Of a stretch of DNA of 64,000 bases, positions 1 through 64,000 are shown one piece after another. Source of the DNA: Ascaris suum (taxonomy: Eukaryota; Nematoda; Chromadorea; Rhabditida; Ascarididae). Each line of letters starts with the position of its first letter. The first letter of the stretch is position 1. The notes beneath the pieces are model-generated. The model was not told the DNA's origin and did not search any database. It saw only the letters and a list, made by a program, of their open reading frames with translations. Made by a program: the position numbers and the translations under genes. The DNA is taken from NCBI GenBank assembly GCA_013433145.1, contig CM024182.1, forward strand, positions 5,132,501 through 5,196,500, written 5' to 3'.

Positions 1-476
1 CTATAAAACTGCTTGCAAAACGACGAACTTTCCAATAAGTTTCCAAATAAAAGCTGAAAGAGATATGCAAATTTTCTGATAACCTTATTCCCCAAATAAC
101 AAAAAGCACAATTCCATTATGACAAAAGGAAAAATAATTTCATTAAAAAGTTTTAAAAAATTAGCAAAAAAAAAGGAATAAACTTTTAAAGAGAAAATTT
201 ATTACTCTGTTGAGAAATTTTAACAAACTTTTCAATTTTTCCTTCAGAAAGAAATTCCTCAAAATGCTTATAAATTATTAGAATGAATAATAAATAACAT
301 TGGCATTAGCTTATTTCATGATCAAATAAAAATTACTTCTATTAGAAAAAATGCACCTCACTGAAAACCAATCCTCCCCTCCCCCCCCCCCCCCTTATCA
401 TCAACCATTATGAAATGCCCATTCTTCAATCAAAAATAAAAAACGACCATCCGCCAATTACTCAATGATCACCAAC
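1..476 (-). other. Intron 12 of par-1 (partial)
   Basis: The donor GTTGGT is at 476-471 on the minus strand, and the acceptor lies beyond the window. The sequence is AT-rich with one C14 run (381-394). I see no coding segment in it. The missing 3' exons (spacer and KA1 domain) must lie to the left. Confidence 0.8.
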
Positions 477-57351
<56,875 letters not shown>

Positions 57352-59574
57352 CGTCGTTTGAAGAAAAAAATTTTTTTCTCACTTCTTCAAAAGAACATCC
57401 TTCGTTCGATTCCTCAATAATACGCAATCGTTTGACATTATAATTATTAATTAACAAAAGCGTAAAAAAATTAAACGTATAAAATATGAATATTAAGAGG
57501 AGAATTGAAATAGAAATATATGAGTAGAAATATTAAAGTAAAGGGAAGAATTGTTAAATTAACATAAATATAGAAAATAAAGTGATGAAATTTGCTAAAA
57601 TTCAACAAAAATAGAACATAACGAAATATATGATGCGCTGTAATTGTAAATACTAATTATAAATAAAACAGCTATAGATGCATAGAATAGAAAAATTTAA
57701 AACAGAAATTAGAAATTAGCAGCACAATACGTTTACTTAATAAACTGCTCAATTTCCGTAAAAAGAATTTCAGAAGAGCAAAAATTTCTCGGAGAAAAAA
57801 AATTTATGGTTATTTGGATTATTGCGTGAGGAGATCCTTTTTTTTTCCCTTCATTTTTGAATAGTCTAGAATTTTTATGCTAATTATTAACAATAGTAAG
57901 TTTCGTTGAATATCACAATGATTCAAGAAGCTAAGTTATGATTATTAAAGGAAATATTTTAGGATTTGAAACTGTAACAAAATGTAAAATTTCTTTCACA
58001 AATATTTTCCAGATATTTTCCAAAAAGAGAAAAATTTCTCTCTTTCTAGAAATCAAGACGAAATATAAAGGAAAACTAAAGTAAATTTGCCAATAAAGAT
58101 TATACATAGTAGAAATAAAAAATCAAGACAAAATTTTTTGCATTCTAATAATAGAAATGAAAGATGCGTTAGATTAGTACAAAGTTGAGAGAAAATATTG
58201 AAATTAAAAGATAGAAGAAAAGAAATTCAATGTTTAATCATACAAATATCAATAATTACCCGAAAGTTTAAGAATTAAAATCGAGTATCTAATGAGAAAT
58301 ACAAATCGAAATCAGATTAAAATCAGGCAATGAAAACTAGCTTCTATTTCAAAAACTCGTTAGAACGCCCTAATTTATGGAAGTGAAGATGCACACTGTA
58401 ATTGTGGAACAGTTGCTTCGCGTATACTTTCTACAGGTGTACCACACTTAAGAGACATAAACTTTACAGGTGAATGATGCATATTCTATAGATGGTTACT
58501 TATAGAAAAAGAGTTAGAGAAATAAATTAAAGATCAGTAAAAAATGTGTTAATGATCTTAACAGAAATGCAGCAATAGAGGGCGGAAAGCGTTTGAAGAG
58601 GGTTGACGATTGGCACCAATGTACGTTTTATTCAAGATCGCCGGAAGAGCGTGTGCTATGACGATTGAAGAGAGGCGCATAACCCGCAAGACCGGTTGTG
58701 ACGCTATGCCATAACACCAACGTTGAAACCAACATTACTTCAGCAATTAGTGATTCTGATCTCAGTATATCGAGCAATCACTGTTGAGTAAATCAATAGT
58801 CATTTCTTTAATACATTTTTGTTCCTTAAATATAAGGATACTAAAGATGAGGAATTGCGGGTCATGCCTCCTTCAAGGTGGAAATGAAGATCTAATTATT
58901 AACAGGCGGAGGAACGGGAAGGGCGAGGAAGGGAAGAGGAACGATGAAGGTAGAAAACGACGAAAAACGTGAACTTCAGAATCGCTCGTTGGCGGAGTCG
59001 ATTGTCGCTGCTATCTGAGTTTAAGCTGAGTTGCTTCAATTCTCTGCTATAAATGCTCATGTTTTTGGAACAGATATAAAATAATGAAATTAAAATGATC
59101 GAATAATGAAAATAAAATGCAAATCAAAAATGCTCATTATTTTAAACAAAACGCGCATAAGTCGCCTTTTCATAGTAAATTCGAACGACGAAGGATATGG
59201 AAGCACCTTTGAATATTTCTTTTATCAGAGGCAATACCTCATGGACGTTCGTTTCCGATCAAATAAGATTCAAACAACTTAACAATGAGAGAGAGAATTT
59301 TGCTTCGCATATAAAATAATTCCCACACTAATCAATATTTTCATCGTATGCTAAACTAATTTATTTACTCTTCAAATAGTCATATTCATGAAAAAAATAA
59401 TCTACTAATATATTGTAGAACTGTGGTAATAATACTAACAGTAAAACGGAAGTAAATTTCAAGAATACGGTAAAAGTCAGTTGAGAAAGGTTAAAAAAGA
59501 GTAAGGAAAAATATTAGCAGTAAGTAGTAGGAATGAAAGTGCTATTAAGTAGCAAGAATATTAGCAATAAGAAA

Positions 59575-59594
59575 ATATATATATATATATATAT

Positions 59595-59664
<70 letters not shown>
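59575..59664. repeat. (AT)n microsatellite with one interruption
   Basis: About 90 bases of AT with a single G near 59596. It lies upstream of the first coding exon. Confidence 0.95.
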
Positions 59665-59668
<4 letters not shown>

Positions 59669-62600
59669 CAAAAACGTTGATTAACCTATGAACTTTTCAC
59701 CGTTTCTATATATGATAGAAAAAACGACATTTCGTTTGTTTGAAAGTGAGTGTAAATTGCAGCAAGATGAATCATTGTAATAATAAACGAACTTTTGAAA
59801 ACTAGTTCTCAAAACAACATTATACAACTAAAAATAGATAAACGTCTAAAAATTACATTTCTTTGTCCAAATTTTTTTCATTCAAAAAATTTTGGAAAAA
59901 TTCGTGAAAATGATTTTCAAAAAAAATTTTTTCACCATTTTTCATTATGAAATTTTCTCGGAAATTTCTTCACAAATATTACGTCGATTATCTTCTTAAT
60001 CGTTCGTAAAATTGGAACTCATAAATAAAGTTCTATTTTTCAAAAAAAAAAGAAAAAAAAAGATCAAAGGTGAAAAAAAACCAAAAAAAAAATTGTTGAG
60101 AAATGAAAAAAAAAGTATAATCGAGATCATAGAAAAAATTTTCCTCTCGACAAATATATCGCAAAATTTTAACGACCACAATTTATGAATTTCTTCAATC
60201 AATGAGCGGAAATTGAAGAGTGAATGACATAGACGCGTATTTGATTGCTGAATTACAGGTAATATAATCAATGGTAAATTTCTAAATAACAACTCTCAAT
60301 GTTTGAGCGAGATGACAAAGAAACGCAATGAGTTTATAACGAAAGAAGATTCATAGATCTGTTTAGTGTAGAGTACAATTTTTAGAGGCGAAAAACAAAC
60401 GAATATGAACTCTCTTCAACAATTAAAAGAAATTCCATTCTATGAGGCATATTGCGATACATTCTTATTGCGGAGTTAGTTTATCTGGACGCCACAATGG
60501 TATATTATGGAATAAGTGGGACAGCATGCCATAATGGCGAACCAATTATTCGTTTTTTTGACATAAGGTCTATTAGTATAATCATCTTGATTTTCACTGA
60601 AATAACCCCCTCTCCCTAAAAAAAGACCTTTCCGATCATCCAATCATTCGTCCAAACCTTCCACAAAAAAAACGAGTTTCTTTGAAATGAAGGTCCGACT
60701 TATGTGATATGCATGCACCGTTTAAGCACTTTTAAATATCCACAAGCGCTTTTGAACTTGATAGACCTAGAGGTCATTGTATAGGGTTAAATATACTCAT
60801 CAAACAGACGATGTCCCTTTTCATAAAGTTGCCTAAACGATTCAATAATTATAGATCCTTCGATGTATTTACAAATGCTATAGTTTTTTTTTTTTTTTTT
60901 TAGTTTGAGATTAATCTGAAACTTTAGAGCTCTTTATATCTTTTTAATTAAATGATGCTCACATCATCTAGTGGTGGTCAACGATGCCCATGAGGCGCAT
61001 GGTCATTTTCAAATGGCCACTACCCACGTGGTGCTATCATAGGATGATGCTACACGTGTGCATATAATTGCAAAAGATTTAACTTTGCAGCAAAATTACA
61101 GTTTTGGAGCGGAATTTCATGCTTGCATATTCATATGTTTACTTAGGACTATTTAATAGCAAAAACTATAATGCACAAAACAAATGGTACAAATGGTATA
61201 AAAATTTGTGAGCTATAGCTTGTATTCAGTTTAACGCTTCACCCATCTCTCCCTTCCCGTCCATTCAAAACTTCTCTTCACCTTTCCGCACCTAAGCTGG
61301 ATGAACTCCCAGTGTTTAATAGACCTGATCATGCATTTTAGCTTTCCGGTTGGTCACGCACATTATTGTTACAAACACCGCTTAAAGGAAATGCAGAAGT
61401 ACATAAGAGTATTCGCTGACTTGAATAGCTAGCAGAATGCAAGTAATTGAGTTGCTTATAATAGCTTCATAACGTTGTAAAAAGAATGCGATTCCCATAA
61501 GGCGAAAAGAGGCTATCACTATTATTCTTCTCATTGGATGTTCATCTCCTCATCGTTGCAGCTGTCCTCTGTAGTTATTTCATAGTCAAGGTTGATCTCT
61601 AGAGGTTATTTTAAACTGTACAATTCGCAATTCACTCGATACACATATAGAAGATGGATTTGGATCAGGTAACTAGTAGAATTATGAGAAAATATGCAAT
61701 TAAAAGCTGGATTCTATGGATAGTTTGAAAAAATTGCTTTAAAATGACTGAAAATTAATTAGCTGATGAAGGAATTTTTGAAAAATCGAAAGAATATTTA
61801 AAAGGTGCATCGATTTATGAGGTATCAATAAGCACACAGTTTTGCTATTTTCGATAGCTAATTTATGCTAAAAATAGTGCAGAAATTCCGTTAAAACAAT
61901 AAAATATAATGAATAAATCGTTTAATAAATAGAATTCTTCTATATTCCATTCAATTTGATAGATTCCATTTACAATTCAGGATATAATATAGTGATGAAA
62001 AAAAATTAAATAAAATTAAAAAAACTCATAAAAATTAATGCAGTACCATATATATGAACTTGCATTTCCTTTAGAACAATCAAAAACACTAGTGAGTCCA
62101 ATGAAGGTCTAATTATTAGAACGATGTGGAGTTCCTTAAAACGATGGAATGAAACATCATGGCGTGTACTAATCAACATGAAACGAGCGACAATATTTTA
62201 ATCTCGCTTAGTGCACATCAACCGGAAGTTGGTGTATTACATGCGAGGTATTTACGCTATTTTACATCTTCCTATCACTCACGACAATACTCCTTAATTA
62301 AGCATTACTCTATGTTTATAGTTGAATGTTTTACTTAGTTACTATAGAAAAATGAATGCTTCATCTCAATAATTAAATTGCACTAAAAGATATGAATAAA
62401 CACGTGGAAAAACATGGACGAATTGCAAGAAGGAATTGATAAAGACTTAGATATCAAAAGAATCGTCGATATGTAAGACGTTCAAAAATATTTAGAAAGA
62501 GAGAAGCACACCACTGAAATTGGCACGAGATGTGCTCTTGTAATTCCACTCAGTAGGCCAACAAGTTTTATTGGCTGCACAAAGAAAACAATAGAATGCA

Positions 62601-62849
62601 CACAGTAATGAACTCAAAAGTCATCGATCTAATCACATGAACAAATTTTTCATAATGGGGTTGGCATGAATGAAGCGCCGGTCGATCGCAAAATGTACGC
62701 AATTTTTCAGGCAGCTTTAATTTTTAACAACTCCTGTCGAAATTAAGCTAGAAGCTAAATTGTACAAATCGGCTTAAAAGTTGATAGAGATGGCTATTCA
62801 ATGATCCTCATGAAACCCTCAAATATCACAATTGTTTACCGAGTCGAAA

Positions 62850-62960
62850 TTACGAAACAAACAGATAGACGAACACGCAAACGGACAGACATGATGCCGC
62901 CATAGTGCGTTTTTGTAAGTCCGCACATTCAAATGTTTTCACCGAAATATGAAGGTGCAT
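62850..62960 (-). repeat. CTGT-tract repeat fragment, copy D
   Basis: ACAAACAGATAGACG and ACGGACAGACATGATG form a diverged tract. A CGAAATATGAAGGTGC block follows within 60 bases. It is 160 bp from copy B and is probably part of the same repeat-dense region. Confidence 0.4.
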
Positions 62961-63119
62961 AAAAATAAACGCGGAAATAAAAGCATTCAACATGATGAGA
63001 CTTCCTAGGTAAATTCTTCGTAAATTCCACAGAAAATATATAGCCACTTCCGCATTATAAATATTTTTACAACATTTGTTTCAGACAGCTAATTATCGAA
63101 GCGAGTGCACGAACTTGTA

Positions 63120-63474
63120 TGCGCACGTCTGTCGGTCTGTCTGTGTATCTGTCTGTTTGTCTTCAGCGGTTGCATGTAGCAAGTGTACAAAGCCACAACG
63201 ATGAAATATGGCAGTCGCATTTTACATTGAAGTAATCACCAACATCGTTCCCCATTCCGAGTGATTATCTTCTGAGTCACGCAAGCAAACCGGCCAAGTT
63301 CTCAAGTACCAATCCTATTACAGACGGTCAGAGTTTTAAATACCTATGCAGATCTGTAGAACCAAAAAGCGCATATTGTGCCAAATTTATAGCGATGACT
63401 TCACACCTACTTTAAATCAGAGAGTATGCAATTTTCTGAGCATGCGAAAGAACTAAAAAGCGCATATTATGCCA
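63120..63474 (+). repeat. Dispersed CTGT-tract repeat, copy B
   Basis: A CTGT-rich tract (63126-63162) is followed by GCCACAACGATGAAATATG (63192-63210) and then two copies of an AAAAAGCGCATATTRTGCCA word (63364 and 63455). The order CTGT tract, GAAAT-type block, then GCGCATATTGTGCC word is shared with 32790-33196. Confidence 0.65.
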
Positions 63475-64000
63475 GTGCATGACAATACATTTGGAGCACA
63501 GTGAGCAATTGCAGGTTGCCTCGAATGTGATTATGACTTAATATGAAGCTCCAAATTAGGGCAGAGTCAAAAAAGCTTCGATATGGATAAGTGCCGGAAA
63601 TTCTGCAAAGACGAGTACCAGTTCGAACGACAATAGAATCATGACCTCCCACTCTCTACCTTCTGGACCTCCGCGTCCCCCCGAATATCCCTCTCATAAG
63701 GAATTTTGAGATGCAAATCCTCTCCCCCTCCGAGGAACTGCAATCGTGAAAAGCTTCCTTCCCGCAGGTAACACGATCAGTTATATCATATATCTAGACA
63801 TTTATGAGAAATTGCTATAAAAAAACCTTCCATCATATTGCCGGTGAATATCCAAGACACCACAATTCTGATGAAATCGCTTCAAAAAGAGTAAAATAAA
63901 GCGGAGCAAAATATTTATTTGCCTGAGTGCAAATATTTCTTCTGATGACTAGTGTTCCGTCCCCCACCCGTCCTCTCCTTCCTCTCCCCTCTTCTTTTCC

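Larger units (their letters stand above)
57352..64000. other. Region upstream of the first coding exon
   Basis: This is 5' of the ATG at 57351 on the minus strand. It should contain the 5' UTR, the promoter or a further non-coding exon and intron. I see no TATA box or trans-splice acceptor that I would defend. It holds an AT microsatellite (59575-59664), dispersed repeat copies (62850-62960 and 63120-63475) and AT-rich filler. No gene is recognised. Confidence 0.4.

Noticed and set aside
63740..63790. CCGCAG followed by GTAACAC on the plus strand as an exon edge
   Set aside because: There is no open frame across it longer than about 20 codons, and no partner site within the window.

Overview
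The window is AT-rich animal DNA with one gene I can recognise: most of a PAR-1/MARK Ser/Thr kinase on the minus strand. Nematode origin is an inference. The kinase wording ([40 protein letters not shown]) is closest to what I recall of C. elegans PAR-1. Splice acceptors are short TTTCAG/TTGCAG types without long pyrimidine tracts, and the DNA carries many runs of 13-19 G or C, a known feature of nematode genomes. Introns are much larger than in Caenorhabditis. I do not name a species.

Layout, in transcription order from right to left. 64000-57352 lies upstream of the first recognised coding exon. It has no supportable gene but holds an AT microsatellite and two dispersed repeats. 57351-56971 is the first coding exon, with an ATG and an in-frame stop 30 nt upstream. 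56970-11373 is a putative 45.6 kb first intron with satellites, minisatellites, dispersed repeats, mono-G/C tracts, one possible retroposed sequence and several GC-richer islands that might be alternative promoters or exons. 11372-477 holds eleven more exons: a Ser/Thr/His-rich linker (exons 2-4), the complete kinase domain (exons 4-11) and a UBA-like domain (exon 12). The gene runs off the left edge before the spacer and the C-terminal KA1 domain.

The twelve exons join without a frame break into 1,791 nt (597 codons). Every junction phase agrees, and all catalytic and regulatory kinase landmarks are present. The weakest link is exon 1 to exon 2 across 45.6 kb. It rests on phase, strand and the absence of another candidate, not on recognised homology.

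I found no convincing second protein gene, no rRNA, no intact tRNA, no CRISPR array and no intact transposon. The most unusual non-coding structures are a perfect 24-bp hairpin in intron 5, a five-copy 32-bp minisatellite, and a degraded dispersed repeat marked by CTGT tracts and a shared 21-bp word.
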